A stretch of 64,000 nt of DNA from Butyrivibrio sp. (GTDB lineage Bacteria > Bacillota > Clostridia > Lachnospirales > Lachnospiraceae): positions 79,028 through 143,027 of the forward strand of contig JAGAAO010000017.1 of assembly GCA_017615275.1 (NCBI GenBank), given 5' to 3'. The notes under the pieces are model-generated. The model was not told the origin of the DNA and made no database searches. It worked only from the letters and a program-made list of their open reading frames with translations. Numbering within the stretch: position 1 is the stretch's first letter; every line of letters begins with the position of its first letter. A program made the position numbers and the translations under genes. Shown in pieces: positions 27,771 to 35,725 of the stretch.

Positions 27771-28777
27771 TGAAAAAAAGATGGCCCATTGTGGCGATGA
27801 TAGTATGCATAGTTTTGATTATGTCTGCTGTCTTATTCTTTTTTAATAACAGAAAAGATAATTCTACGTCTCCCGAATATGTTTTCCTGTATGCAGAGAA
27901 CCAGACACCCGGATATCCAACTACATTAGGCGGAGAGAGGTTTGCGGATCTTGTCTACGAGAAGACAAACGGAAGAATAAAGATAATCGTAAAATGTAAC
28001 GCCGAACTCGGAAGCGAAGCCGAAGTCATCAATCAGATGAAGTACGGAGGCATAGCTTTTGCGAGAGTTTCGGTTTCACAGCTTGCTGAGAAAATTCAGC
28101 TTATGAACGTTCTTCTTTTACCTTATCTCTACAATGATTCGGATCATATGTGGAGAGTTTTGGAAGGGGAAATAGGAGACGAGTTTTTATTAAAGACAAA
28201 AGATTATGATCTTGTCGGTCTTTCCTGGTACGATGCCGGTGCCAGAAATTTCTACAGTACCAAGCCGATCACCTGCGTTGAGGACTGCAAAGGAATGAAA
28301 ATAAGAGTGCAGGAATCGACGATGATGGCTGATATGGTGTCAGCGCTTGGTGCAACACCTGTTGAGGTAGTTTATTCGGAAGTTTACTCAGCTTTTGAGC
28401 AGGGAATTGTCGACGGAGCTGAGAATAACTGGCCTTCATATGAGGCTATGAGGCATTACAGAGTAGCCGGATATTATACAATAGATGAACATGTAAGAGT
28501 TCCCGAGATGCAGATCTGTTCCAAAGTTATATGGGATAAACTCAGTGAAGAAGACCAGAAGATAATAACAGAGTGCGCAAAGGAATCTTCAATATATGAG
28601 AGACAGCTTTGGAAGCAAAGAGAAGCCAGTTCCAGAAAGATTGCCGTTTCATACGGCACGCAGGTGATTACTCTTTCTCCCGAAGAGAAAAAGAAATTCA
28701 GAGAAGCCATGAGTGACGTATATGAGCGGTACAGTGGCAGTTATATGAATATTGTAAGAAGAATACGTGATTATTGA
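27770..28777 (+). CDS. DctP-like binding protein, probable sensing partner
   Basis: A second DctP-family protein of 335 residues, with the same signature blocks as the transporter's own binding protein (GMKIRVQESTMMADMVSALG, then EVYSAFEQGIVDGAENNW). Its N-terminus is a hydrophobic helix without a lipobox Cys, so it is probably membrane-tethered. Translation is coupled to the regulator gene. In known three-component systems a dedicated binding protein of this kind reports ligand to the kinase. This role is inferred from operon order. Confidence 0.85.
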   Translation: MKKRWPIVAMIVCIVLIMSAVLFFFNNRKDNSTSPEYVFLYAENQTPGYPTTLGGERFADLVYEKTNGRIKIIVKCNAELGSEAEVINQMKYGGIAFARVSVSQLAEKIQLMNVLLLPYLYNDSDHMWRVLEGEIGDEFLLKTKDYDLVGLSWYDAGARNFYSTKPITCVEDCKGMKIRVQESTMMADMVSALGATPVEVVYSEVYSAFEQGIVDGAENNWPSYEAMRHYRVAGYYTIDEHVRVPEMQICSKVIWDKLSEEDQKIITECAKESSIYERQLWKQREASSRKIAVSYGTQVITLSPEEKKKFREAMSDVYERYSGSYMNIVRRIRDY

Positions 28778-28784
28778 TGCGGTT

Positions 28785-29348
28785 TTATCTGTATGCGATC
28801 TTTCCGATGGCTGCGGAGATGCCGAGGAATGCAAATACTATTGCTTCAAGCATGAGATAAGATGTATTTTTTAAGATATAAAGAAGGACAGATATAGCGG
28901 TTGCAAATGCGATCGTTATATTTGTTCTTTTTTTAAATGTTGAATTCTCGGATGCATCAACTTCTCTGTTCGGATGATCTACAGGGCCGATAAGAACAAT
29001 AAAAAGCGCGAAAAAAATAAATATAATAAGTGATGCAGTGAGCGGAAGAGTGAGGTGTTTTATCGCAAGGAGCGATAACGTAAGAACAAGGCATGAGCCT
29101 ATGTAACAAGCAAAATAGTTTCTGAAATGAAGTCCGCCTCCGAATGAGCGCATCGGGATAAACAACAAAAAGAAGAAGAGACAGGGGAGCAACATCTTAA
29201 GGAAAAGAGCTATGAATATACTTGTAACGGTGCTCATGAATACTTCAAGAAAGCACAGAAAACCGTACTTGTATATTTCATATTCTTTTTCTTCGATGAC
29301 TCCTCTTTTTAAGATGTAATTTGTCAGCTTTGTTGCCATATGATCCAT
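28785..29348 (-). CDS. agrB: AgrB peptide-processing membrane protease
   Basis: A 187-residue integral membrane cysteine protease of the AgrB family. The catalytic pair is in place: His74 and Cys81 in RSFGGGLHFRNYFACY, seven residues apart as in Staphylococcus (His77 and Cys84). AgrB cuts the AgrD precursor and closes the thiolactone ring. It is transcribed after the LytTR regulator gene on the minus strand (gap 16 bases) and converges with the DctP-like gene, with only seven bases between stops. AGGA lies seven bases before the ATG. Unusually, no agrD lies beside it: the likely precursor gene is 2.4 kb away at 31727. Confidence 0.93.
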   Translation of the reverse strand: MDHMATKLTNYILKRGVIEEKEYEIYKYGFLCFLEVFMSTVTSIFIALFLKMLLPCLFFFLLFIPMRSFGGGLHFRNYFACYIGSCLVLTLSLLAIKHLTLPLTASLIIFIFFALFIVLIGPVDHPNREVDASENSTFKKRTNITIAFATAISVLLYILKNTSYLMLEAIVFAFLGISAAIGKIAYR

Positions 29349-29364
29349 TACATATTCCTGTGCC

Positions 29365-30105
29365 TTATTCGGTATAATTGTTGTTTCCTACCATTTCGAC
29401 AAGGCGTTTTCGAACCTCTTTTTGCCTGTTTTCACTGATCTTGAGGCAGAATTCCTTGCCGTCGTAGGTGATTGTCATGCTGCTGTAGTTCATGCGGCAT
29501 ACATATTTGTAATTTACGAGGTATGACTGATGTATCCTGAAGAAACAATGTCTTGAGCACTCGAGCTCTTTTTGTATATCGTTCAGTTTGCCGTAAAAAA
29601 TATCGCTTGTACCGTCGTTAAAGTGTATCGTGATGACGCGGTTTTTGCTCTCGAAGTAAACGATATTGTTTATGGATGTCTTTTTTACTTTTCTGTTATA
29701 GGTGTACTGGAAATACCCTTCGGCCTTATCTATCTTACTGAGCGCCTGGGAGAAGTATTTTTTGAATATTTTTTCATCGATCGGTTTGGAAAGAAATCTG
29801 AAAGGCTCAACTTCAAACAACTCTTTCAGATAGCTTTCGTAGCTTGAAACATAGATTATAAGAGAATCTCTGTCTATCGTGCGGATCATACGTGCTGTGG
29901 TTATGCCGTCGAGTTCCTTCATCTCTATGTCCATAAAGATTATGCTGTAGCGGTCGCCTTTTATGACGTTGCGGGCAAGCGGGGTCCCGTCGTAATAGAC
30001 GTCGATCTCGGGACGAATTCCTCTTGCGAGACATTCGCTGTTTAGAAGCGTTTCAAGTTTTCCTGAAAGCTTTATATCATCGTCGCAGATTGCAATTTTT
30101 ATCAT
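29365..30105 (-). CDS. agrA: AgrA-type response regulator (receiver plus LytTR)
   Basis: Residues 1-125 form a receiver with phospho-Asp59 in IIFMDIEMKELDG, and residues 140-240 a LytTR DNA-binding domain, recognised from NNIVYFESKNRVITIHF and FFRIHQSYLVNY. LytTR proteins bind pairs of short direct repeats spaced about two helical turns. Exactly such pairs occur before agrC and agrD in this window. It is divergent from agrC and followed by agrB. AGGTAGG precedes the start. Confidence 0.94.
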   Translation of the reverse strand: MIKIAICDDDIKLSGKLETLLNSECLARGIRPEIDVYYDGTPLARNVIKGDRYSIIFMDIEMKELDGITTARMIRTIDRDSLIIYVSSYESYLKELFEVEPFRFLSKPIDEKIFKKYFSQALSKIDKAEGYFQYTYNRKVKKTSINNIVYFESKNRVITIHFNDGTSDIFYGKLNDIQKELECSRHCFFRIHQSYLVNYKYVCRMNYSSMTITYDGKEFCLKISENRQKEVRKRLVEMVGNNNYTE

Positions 30106-30183
30106 GTCCTACCTCCGAAAAAATCAAGTAAAAAACTAAGCCGGTTAATAAATGCGCAGGGGCGAAATCATGACTGCAAAGGT

Positions 30184-30207
30184 AGTATAGCACATTTTTT
30201 GAAATCA
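30184..30207 (-). promoter_or_regulatory. Possible promoter of agrA-agrB
   Basis: On the minus strand, TATACT (plus 30184-30189) is preceded by a poor -35 region about 16 bases upstream. No LytTR-type repeat is seen for this direction, so agrA-agrB expression may be constitutive and low. Confidence 0.35.
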
Positions 30208-30221
30208 TACAGAAAGGAAAT

Positions 30222-30283
30222 AATTACATGAAAATCCGTAAATATTACATATGGCTAACGCACCCGTATTTTTATGCTATTAT
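30222..30283 (+). promoter_or_regulatory. agrC promoter with tandem LytTR-type sites
   Basis: ATTACATG at 30223 and ATTACATA at 30244 form direct repeats exactly 21 bp apart. A -10 box TATTAT at 30278-30283, preceded by an extended TGC, starts 34 bp after the second repeat. The -35 region is poor (CTAACG), as expected for an activated promoter. The same geometry occurs before agrD. Confidence 0.75.
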
Positions 30284-30324
30284 TTTGAATAGTGGTTATT
30301 AAAGGGAAAGAAGGGGCTTATAAG

Positions 30325-31629
30325 ATGGGAGTGTCAATTTTTTCGGGAGTTTTTTTGGCTTTTTTGCAGGTAGTGATCATTCAGAAATTTATGGATGTGT
30401 TTCTGGGTGAGAAAAATGAAGGTATCATCCATATCGTTGTATGTGCCATGTACTTTACTTTTTTAGCGGTATCGAATCTTGCAGATATTGTACCGCCGCA
30501 GATTCTGATAACGCTGAACATCTTGTCGATATTCGTTTTGGGAATCGTTGACAGAAAGGCTTCGATAAAGAGCAGTTGCTTTTTCTCCATTTTGATCTGT
30601 TCCGTATGGATGTTGGTGGAAGTCGGGTCTGTGATAGTGGTTGAAAAAGCCGGCATAGATATTGTGGCATATCAGGATGCCGTAAGCTTTGCTTCAAAGC
30701 TGATAATGTTTCTTTTGTTTTTGTTGTCACTTAAGTATTGCAAAGGACCCGGATACGGGAATATTCCTTTAAAATATTTTTTGATGATTCTGGCTATACC
30801 GCTCATCAGTATCTTTTTGATGAATCAGATATTCTTGATCGCAACACATCATGGTGAGTATGATAACTTTGCAGTTATATCGAGTATTTTTCTCCTAATG
30901 ATCAATTTTATAATTTTTGAAGTATATACGTGGATGAGCAGAGATGCGGAGCTACGGTCTCTTAATAAGCTGTACGGGCAGCAACTTGAACTTTGCAGCA
31001 GGCAGGCGGCGGAGCAGGAGCAGCTGTATCTTGAGATAAAAAGAACAAGACATGATATGAAGAGCCATTTGTCGAGCCTTTTGGGAATGGTTGAAGCAGG
31101 AGAGAGCGAAGAGGCTTCAAACTATATAGGCAGGCTTCTGGCGGACGGCGTAGGGAAATCGGGTGAAGAGATATCGCGCAGCGGAAATATTGTCATTGAT
31201 TCTCTTATTAATTACAAATATTCCATTGCACAAAAAGAGGGTATAGCCTTTGAGGCATCTGTATTTGTACCTGCTTCCATGCCGTTTAAGAGCGAACATC
31301 TGGTAATTATTTTGGGAAATCTTCTGGAAAATGCCTTCGATGCATGTAAGAAAGTCCAGCCAAAGGGCAGATTTATCAAACTTGATATGGGATTTGAAAA
31401 GAATATGCTCAATATTTGCATAAAAAACAGTTGTATTTCCGAGAACAGAAGAGATAAACACGGTAATTTTTTCTCCACCAAACATGACGCGGAACATCAC
31501 GGAATAGGGCTTGCATCGGTCAAACAAGCGGTTGAAGGATATGACGGAGAGATGGTGATCGATGACAAAGGAAATCAGTTCAGTGTTTCTGTTGTAATGT
31601 ACGGAAACGACATTAATTCCAATACGTAA
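30325..31629 (+). CDS. agrC: AgrC-type sensor histidine kinase (GHKL)
   Basis: A 434-residue receptor kinase: six or seven membrane helices (1-205), then a coiled dimerisation segment with the phospho-acceptor His near 244 in RTRHDMKSHL, and a GHKL ATPase domain with ILGNLLENAFDAC and HGIGLASVKQAV. This is the AgrC layout, so it should sense the cyclic peptide made from AgrD and phosphorylate AgrA. The ATG at 30325 follows AAGGGG; a GTG at 30292 would overlap the promoter. It is divergent from agrA and precedes agrD by about 100 bases. Confidence 0.9.
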   Translation: MGVSIFSGVFLAFLQVVIIQKFMDVFLGEKNEGIIHIVVCAMYFTFLAVSNLADIVPPQILITLNILSIFVLGIVDRKASIKSSCFFSILICSVWMLVEVGSVIVVEKAGIDIVAYQDAVSFASKLIMFLLFLLSLKYCKGPGYGNIPLKYFLMILAIPLISIFLMNQIFLIATHHGEYDNFAVISSIFLLMINFIIFEVYTWMSRDAELRSLNKLYGQQLELCSRQAAEQEQLYLEIKRTRHDMKSHLSSLLGMVEAGESEEASNYIGRLLADGVGKSGEEISRSGNIVIDSLINYKYSIAQKEGIAFEASVFVPASMPFKSEHLVIILGNLLENAFDACKKVQPKGRFIKLDMGFEKNMLNICIKNSCISENRRDKHGNFFSTKHDAEHHGIGLASVKQAVEGYDGEMVIDDKGNQFSVSVVMYGNDINSNT

Positions 31630-31630
31630 A

Positions 31631-31692
31631 AATTACATGAAAATCCGATATTTTTACATGCAATCTTTTTTTATTTCAAATAGACGTATAAT
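31631..31692 (+). promoter_or_regulatory. agrD promoter with tandem LytTR-type sites
   Basis: ATTACATG at 31632 and TTTACATG at 31653 are direct repeats 21 bp apart, and the -10 box TATAAT at 31687-31692 starts 34 bp after the second one. The 17 bases AATTACATGAAAATCCG at 31631 are identical to those at 30222 before agrC. The -35 region (TCTTTT) is poor, pointing to activator dependence. Confidence 0.78.
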
Positions 31693-31726
31693 ACTTATAG
31701 CGTTTAAAATAAGGAGGGTATTTGAA

Positions 31727-31864
31727 ATGAAGAAAGAGAGCGTTATTGTGGCGAAAGTTCTGAAAGAAGTTTCGCGCAAGGCAGTTCAGGCAGGAGCGGA
31801 CAGCAGATGTATGTTTGTTTTGCATCAGCCTAAGATGCCTTCTGGTATTAAGAAAATGAAATAA
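31727..31864 (+). CDS. agrD: AgrD autoinducer peptide precursor, 45 aa
   Basis: The 45-residue product has the three parts of AgrD: an amphipathic helix (residues 1-22, KVLKEVSRKAV), a short core with Cys28 in CMFVL, and a charged C-terminal tail HQPKMPSGIKKMK of the type AgrB recognises. By analogy with the staphylococcal precursor, where Cys28 also closes a five-residue thiolactone, the ring is predicted to be Cys28-Leu32. AGGAGGG lies eight bases before the ATG. An upstream in-frame extension would cross the promoter and is rejected. A strong terminator follows. Confidence 0.87.
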   Translation: MKKESVIVAKVLKEVSRKAVQAGADSRCMFVLHQPKMPSGIKKMK

Positions 31865-31874
31865 TCATAAGAAA

Positions 31875-31907
31875 ACCCGGCACAGAAACTGTGCCGGGTC
31901 GTTTTTT
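31875..31907. terminator. Strong bidirectional terminator after agrD
   Basis: An 11-bp stem (ACCCGGCACAG at 31875-31885 with 31889-31899), loop AAA, then TCG and six T residues. On the minus strand it is followed by TTTTCTT, so it also ends the convergent gene at 31909. Confidence 0.9.
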
Positions 31908-31908
31908 A

Positions 31909-33687
31909 TTATTTCTTCAATAACCAGTCGTATCTTTCGATGTCGATATCAAAAACAGTATTTTTGCTATCGGCAATATCAATTCTGATGCTCTGTCTGT
32001 TGGTATAGTCATCTTCATCGGTGCCATTTAAGAAGATTTCATAGTTGTTGTATTTCTCTTCATATTTATAGTCTGTAATCTTCTTGTCCTTAAGTGTTTT
32101 ATCAAGCTCATCCTTTGACATTCCGCGCTTGATTCCTCCGGGAAGAGTGAAATCAAAGTCATCGCTGAATCCTGAAGCAGATATAGATACAACGATTGAA
32201 TTTTCAAGTGTAACCGCGCTGTCAAGAGGATTCAATGCTTCAACGAAAATACGATAATTACCGTTTTCAAGAGTTACAAGAGCTGAATGCTTTGAAGGGA
32301 TAGCATCTATTCTGTCTCTGTTCTTCCAACCGTTTTTAGCCAATTCACTATATGGAACGGGCACATTATATACAACGCCGTTGATAGAAACATTACCTGA
32401 TAATATATCGTCTCCGAGTTTTGTAGGAGCCTGGTATAAGCTGAGGTATTCGGGAGTCTCGGTGCTTACTTCGGGCTGCTCAAAATCTTCAGGAGCTTTC
32501 TTGTTGCGCATAGTAACGCTGGTCAAAATTTCATTTTCAAAAGAATAAACAGTTGAGAGGTTAAACTCATCATCGTCGCTTCCTCTGTATGTGTAGGTTA
32601 TTGTATTGTCTCTTGTTGATGTTGAGTTGGGTTCTCCGAGTACATCTTTAACTTCGTCGGGAGTGGTTTTCTGCAATGTGAACTGATCGTTGCAGAATTT
32701 CACTTCAGCACCTGTTCTTTTTACAAATGAATCGGAAATACTTACATCGGCGATCATACATTCGGAAACGGGTCTTGCATCTATTGAATGATTGATCACA
32801 AACATAGATACAGTTGAATCTCCTTTTCCGGAGTATGTCATCGAAATGATCTCAGTCTGATCTTTATTGATCTTTACATCTGCATCTTCGGGATCTCTGT
32901 ACTTCCATCCGTTGTCAAGGAACTCGTTGATATCAACGGGAAGAGTGTACTGTTTGCCGTCTACGCTGAAATTGGAAATGTTAGTTTCTCCGCTGACAGG
33001 AGCAGCTTTCGAGGTTTTATCATCATCTTCCTCGGGTTCTTCTTCCGGCTCTTCCTCGGGTTCTTCTTCGGGCTCTACATCCTCTACGATCTCTTTATCA
33101 GGTTCATAATCATCTTTGGAACTCTTTGAACCCATGCCGAATAATACCGCTACAATAGCGATAAGTGCTACAGCAGCAACAACGATGATTATGATCTGTG
33201 TTGTGCTGAGACCCTTTTTGGGAGCCTGTCCGGGGAATGTACCGAACTGATTACCTGCAGGCTGACCAAAAGGTGGCTGACCGGGCTGATTTCCCATAGG
33301 CTGACCGAAAGGCTGACCGGGCTGATTTCCCATGGGCTGACCGAAAGGCTGACCGGGCTGGTTGCCTGCGGGCTGGCCAAAAGGTGCCTGACCGGGCTGA
33401 TTTCCTGCGGGTTTACCAAAAGGCTGACCCGGCTGATTTCCTGTGGGCTGACCAAAGGGCTGTCCGGGCTTATTACCTGTAGGCTCTCCAAAAAGATTAG
33501 TGTTCTGGTTGCCTATAGGTTGTCCGGGCTGTTTGTTTGCAGGCGGTACAGGCTGGCTGAATGTGTTGCCTGCCGGCTGCTGATTCATATTGTTCTGCCC
33601 AACAGGCTGCTGGGGGTTGGGCGCTGACGTCGGGGTATTGTCAGTAATTGGTTGTCCTGTAATAGGATCAAATTTTCTTTCACTCAT
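31909..33687 (-). CDS. Membrane protein with Gln/Pro/Gly repeats and duplicated domain
   Basis: Of 592 residues, 10-155 are repeats of [11 protein letters not shown] type, 160-187 form one membrane helix, and 195-225 is a Glu/Asp/Pro stretch. The rest holds two related domains: [21 protein letters not shown] near 240 and [21 protein letters not shown] near 440. Each is followed by a segment resembling the BamE/SmpA-like fold ([11 protein letters not shown]). The N-terminal repeat tail should be cytoplasmic and the paired domains outside. Function unknown. RBS GGAGG lies before the ATG. The tail style resembles that of the PrsW-like protein at 20386. Confidence 0.82.
   Translation of the reverse strand: MSERKFDPITGQPITDNTPTSAPNPQQPVGQNNMNQQPAGNTFSQPVPPANKQPGQPIGNQNTNLFGEPTGNKPGQPFGQPTGNQPGQPFGKPAGNQPGQAPFGQPAGNQPGQPFGQPMGNQPGQPFGQPMGNQPGQPPFGQPAGNQFGTFPGQAPKKGLSTTQIIIIVVAAVALIAIVAVLFGMGSKSSKDDYEPDKEIVEDVEPEEEPEEEPEEEPEEDDDKTSKAAPVSGETNISNFSVDGKQYTLPVDINEFLDNGWKYRDPEDADVKINKDQTEIISMTYSGKGDSTVSMFVINHSIDARPVSECMIADVSISDSFVKRTGAEVKFCNDQFTLQKTTPDEVKDVLGEPNSTSTRDNTITYTYRGSDDDEFNLSTVYSFENEILTSVTMRNKKAPEDFEQPEVSTETPEYLSLYQAPTKLGDDILSGNVSINGVVYNVPVPYSELAKNGWKNRDRIDAIPSKHSALVTLENGNYRIFVEALNPLDSAVTLENSIVVSISASGFSDDFDFTLPGGIKRGMSKDELDKTLKDKKITDYKYEEKYNNYEIFLNGTDEDDYTNRQSIRIDIADSKNTVFDIDIERYDWLLKK
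33195..33540 (-). repeat. In-gene tandem repeats encoding Gly-Asn-Gln-Pro-Gly-Gln-Pro
   Basis: Units of about 45-54 bp encoding [11 protein letters not shown] variants repeat at least seven times with small changes. The pattern suggests growth by slippage and possible length variation between strains. Confidence 0.85.
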
Positions 33688-33839
33688 TTTTTAGTGTCCT
33701 CCACACTACAAATTAATATATATGATATTTTATTGTATTGTTATCGAAATGTAAATATTTATTAACAAAAAATAAAAAACTACAATTCGAAAATTTCGCG
33801 AAATGTGGTATAGTAATTATATTTGGGAGGAAAAATAAG

Positions 33840-34274
33840 ATGAGAGTTGTTATAACGCGAGTAACATCGGCGTCTGTCACCATTGATGGGACGTGTGTTT
33901 CAGAAATAGAGCAGGGGTTTCTTGTACTCCTTGGTGTACATAAAGATGATACGGAGGAAAAAGCTGTAAAGATTGCCGATAAGATATGCGGGCTGCGAAT
34001 CTTTGAGGATGAGAACGGCAAAATGAACGTCAATCCTAAAGATGCGGGCGCAGAACTTCTTATTGTCAGCCAATTCACGCTTTACGCGGATTGCAGTTCC
34101 AGAAGACCGGGATTTTCCGATGCCGGAAGGCCGGAGATGTCGAAACCGCTATATGAAAAGGTGGTTTCTGAATGCAGAAATCGCGGATTTGTCGTTAAAA
34201 CCGGGGAATTCGGGGCAGATATGAAAGTTGCTTCGATTAACGACGGACCTGTGACGATAGTTATCGATTTATAA
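33840..34274 (+). CDS. dtd: D-aminoacyl-tRNA deacylase
   Basis: A 144-residue proofreading enzyme that removes D-amino acids (and glycine) from mischarged tRNA. It begins [17 protein letters not shown], has the active-site motif SQFTLYAD near residue 80 and the C-terminal [10 protein letters not shown] that supplies the cross-subunit Gly-Pro loop. Length and motifs match the family throughout. The ATG at 33840 has GGGAGG upstream; an in-frame start at 33738 would add unrelated residues. It is a single gene with its own terminator. Confidence 0.96.
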   Translation: MRVVITRVTSASVTIDGTCVSEIEQGFLVLLGVHKDDTEEKAVKIADKICGLRIFEDENGKMNVNPKDAGAELLIVSQFTLYADCSSRRPGFSDAGRPEMSKPLYEKVVSECRNRGFVVKTGEFGADMKVASINDGPVTIVIDL

Positions 34275-34303
34275 TAAACGGCAAATGAATTTGCCGTTTA
34301 TTA
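34272..34303 (+). terminator. Palindromic terminator after dtd
   Basis: Fifteen-base arms (TAATAAACGGCAAAT at 34272 and its complement to 34303) with a two-base loop begin at the stop codon of dtd. The 3' arm ends in TTTATTA, a modest uridine stretch. Confidence 0.65.
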
Positions 34304-34321
34304 TAAATCAAGTGATACGCA

Positions 34322-34389
34322 CGGATTTTGTAATGAAAATGCCACTTTCAGTGGCCAAAATCCGGCGCAGCAAACGACAGCCGTTTGCT
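34322..34389 (+). ncRNA. Structured leader or small RNA before the zinc-ribbon gene
   Basis: An outer stem CGGATTTTG (34322-34330) with CAAAATCCG (34356-34364) encloses an inner GCCAC/GTGGC hairpin. A second hairpin, AGCAAACG (34369-34376) with CGTTTGCT (34382-34389), follows directly, and then the ribosome site AAAGGAGG. All three stems are perfect. It may be a cis-regulatory leader of the gene at 34410 or a dispersed repeat. It matches no RNA class that I recognise. Confidence 0.45.
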
Positions 34390-34409
34390 ATTAAAAAGGA
34401 GGAATAAAA

Positions 34410-34757
34410 ATGTTTATTATCTATGGAACAAAAGCGTTCAGGAAGGATCTAGGGTATACCAATAAGGTATATCATTGCAACAATTGCAATAATAACAATC
34501 AGCAATTGATTCTTCGAAACAGAAAGTTTTTTACATTGTACTGGATCCCGCTTATTCCGTTCTCATCAAAGTATTACGTATCTTGCCCTGTATGCGGCGC
34601 CGGTTATGAGATCAGAAAGGCTGACGCTATGAGCAGCATGGCACAGATAGTGGATGTGCAGGCTCAACCGCAGGTACAGGCACAGATACAGGATCGTGCA
34701 AATACGACATATCTGAACGGAAGCCCTATTGATACAAGCAACTCCGGCAATATGTAA
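34410..34757 (+). CDS. Zinc-ribbon domain protein
   Basis: A 115-residue protein with two CxxC knuckles, YHCNNCNN near residues 22-29 and SCPVCGAGYEI near 59-69, separated by KFFTLYWIPLIPFSSKYYV. This spacing marks the zinc-ribbon family often found in small membrane-associated or house-keeping proteins of Firmicutes. The hydrophobic part between the knuckles is probably a beta-structure, not a helix. The C-terminus (75-115) is Gln-rich and disordered. It follows a structured leader and precedes the HD hydrolase by 17 bases, suggesting cotranscription. Exact role unknown. Confidence 0.82.
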   Translation: MFIIYGTKAFRKDLGYTNKVYHCNNCNNNNQQLILRNRKFFTLYWIPLIPFSSKYYVSCPVCGAGYEIRKADAMSSMAQIVDVQAQPQVQAQIQDRANTTYLNGSPIDTSNSGNM

Positions 34758-34774
34758 GGAGATAAATTGATAAT

Positions 34775-35416
34775 ATGAGTATGGAACCTAATACAGAATC
34801 AAATATGGAAACAAAAGAAGCAATCTATGACTGGGAACATATGAGGACATTCGTAAAGACCAGTGCAAAGAATTTCAAGCTCGAGAATACTTTGAAAGCA
34901 ATAGATTATGCAATTGCCGCGCATGAGGGACAGACCAGAAAGAAGTCGGATGTTCCTTATATCTATCATCCTCTTAATCTGGCGTGCCATGCGCTTTCGA
35001 TGGGGATAAAAGATGATGCGATAATTGCGGCGTGCCTGCTTCATGATGTCGTAGAGGATTGCGAAAGAGGCGTAGACGAACTTCCGGTAGATGATGAGAC
35101 CAAAAAGATCGTAGAACTTCTTACATGTGAAGATACAACAGATGAAAATCGAAAAGAGATTCTTGATGCATATTATGATGCTATTGAAAAGAATCCGAAG
35201 GCTGCCCTTATCAAATGTATGGACAGATGCAATAATCTTACCACCATGTCATGGGGGCTTAGACGTGAGCGAATCTTCAGAATGATCAGAGAGACGGAAG
35301 AGTATTTCCCGCGACTTATAAAGACAATAAAATGTACCGTTGAATACAACAATGCGGCGTGGCTCCTTAAATATCATATTGAGAGCATGCTGGACATATA
35401 TAAGAGATTGCTTTGA
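34775..35416 (+). CDS. HD-domain hydrolase, RelA/SpoT-hydrolase-like
   Basis: The 213-residue protein has the metal-binding HD pattern of guanosine tetraphosphate hydrolases: AIAAHEGQTRKKSDVPYIYH near 47-66, then CLLHDVVEDCERG near 87-99 and a later KCMDRCNNL near 150. Only the hydrolase half is present, with no synthetase or TGS/ACT domain, so it is like the small alarmone hydrolases. A role in (p)ppGpp breakdown is likely but related HD enzymes act on other nucleotides. AAGGAG lies 13 bases before the ATG, somewhat far. Confidence 0.8.
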   Translation: MSMEPNTESNMETKEAIYDWEHMRTFVKTSAKNFKLENTLKAIDYAIAAHEGQTRKKSDVPYIYHPLNLACHALSMGIKDDAIIAACLLHDVVEDCERGVDELPVDDETKKIVELLTCEDTTDENRKEILDAYYDAIEKNPKAALIKCMDRCNNLTTMSWGLRRERIFRMIRETEEYFPRLIKTIKCTVEYNNAAWLLKYHIESMLDIYKRLL

Positions 35417-35529
35417 ATCTTAACATATGTCAATGCAAACAATGCGGCATTGTTGTAAAGTTTTTATCGGAAAAAGGAAATCGAATAGAACACAGGAATA
35501 TTATTGGAGCACAAAAAATGCAACGATAA
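35413..35529 (+). pseudogene. Possible decayed cysteine-rich reading frame
   Basis: A 38-codon frame from a TTG at 35413 reads with cysteines in CQCKQCG and then KFLSEKGNRIEH, in protein-like codon use, but it lacks an ATG and a good ribosome site and overlaps the previous stop. It could be a tiny zinc-binding protein or a remnant. Confidence 0.25.
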
Positions 35530-35725
35530 TCTGATACATACAGCATAAGACCCCTATGCATAAATGTTCTTCATCCCATCCATCAAAATAGAAGAGCAGA
35601 TAACTTTTTTGGTAGAAGATAAGTGTATATGTTGCGGCCCCGTGCGCCAATAATTATCCCGTCTTTTCGATTCGCTTCGGAAGCGGAATGACTTTAAGGC
35701 ATAGTCAGTATACGATCCGAATAAT
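35530..35725. other. Intergenic region with no clear gene
   Basis: About 200 bases lie between the HD hydrolase and the Crp-type regulator. A short plus-strand frame near 35564-35653 ends with FLVEDKCICCGPVRQ, which recalls an iron-sulphur motif, but it has no ribosome site. A small CGCTTC/GAAGCG hairpin lies near 35672. Nothing here is a convincing gene. Confidence 0.4.
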
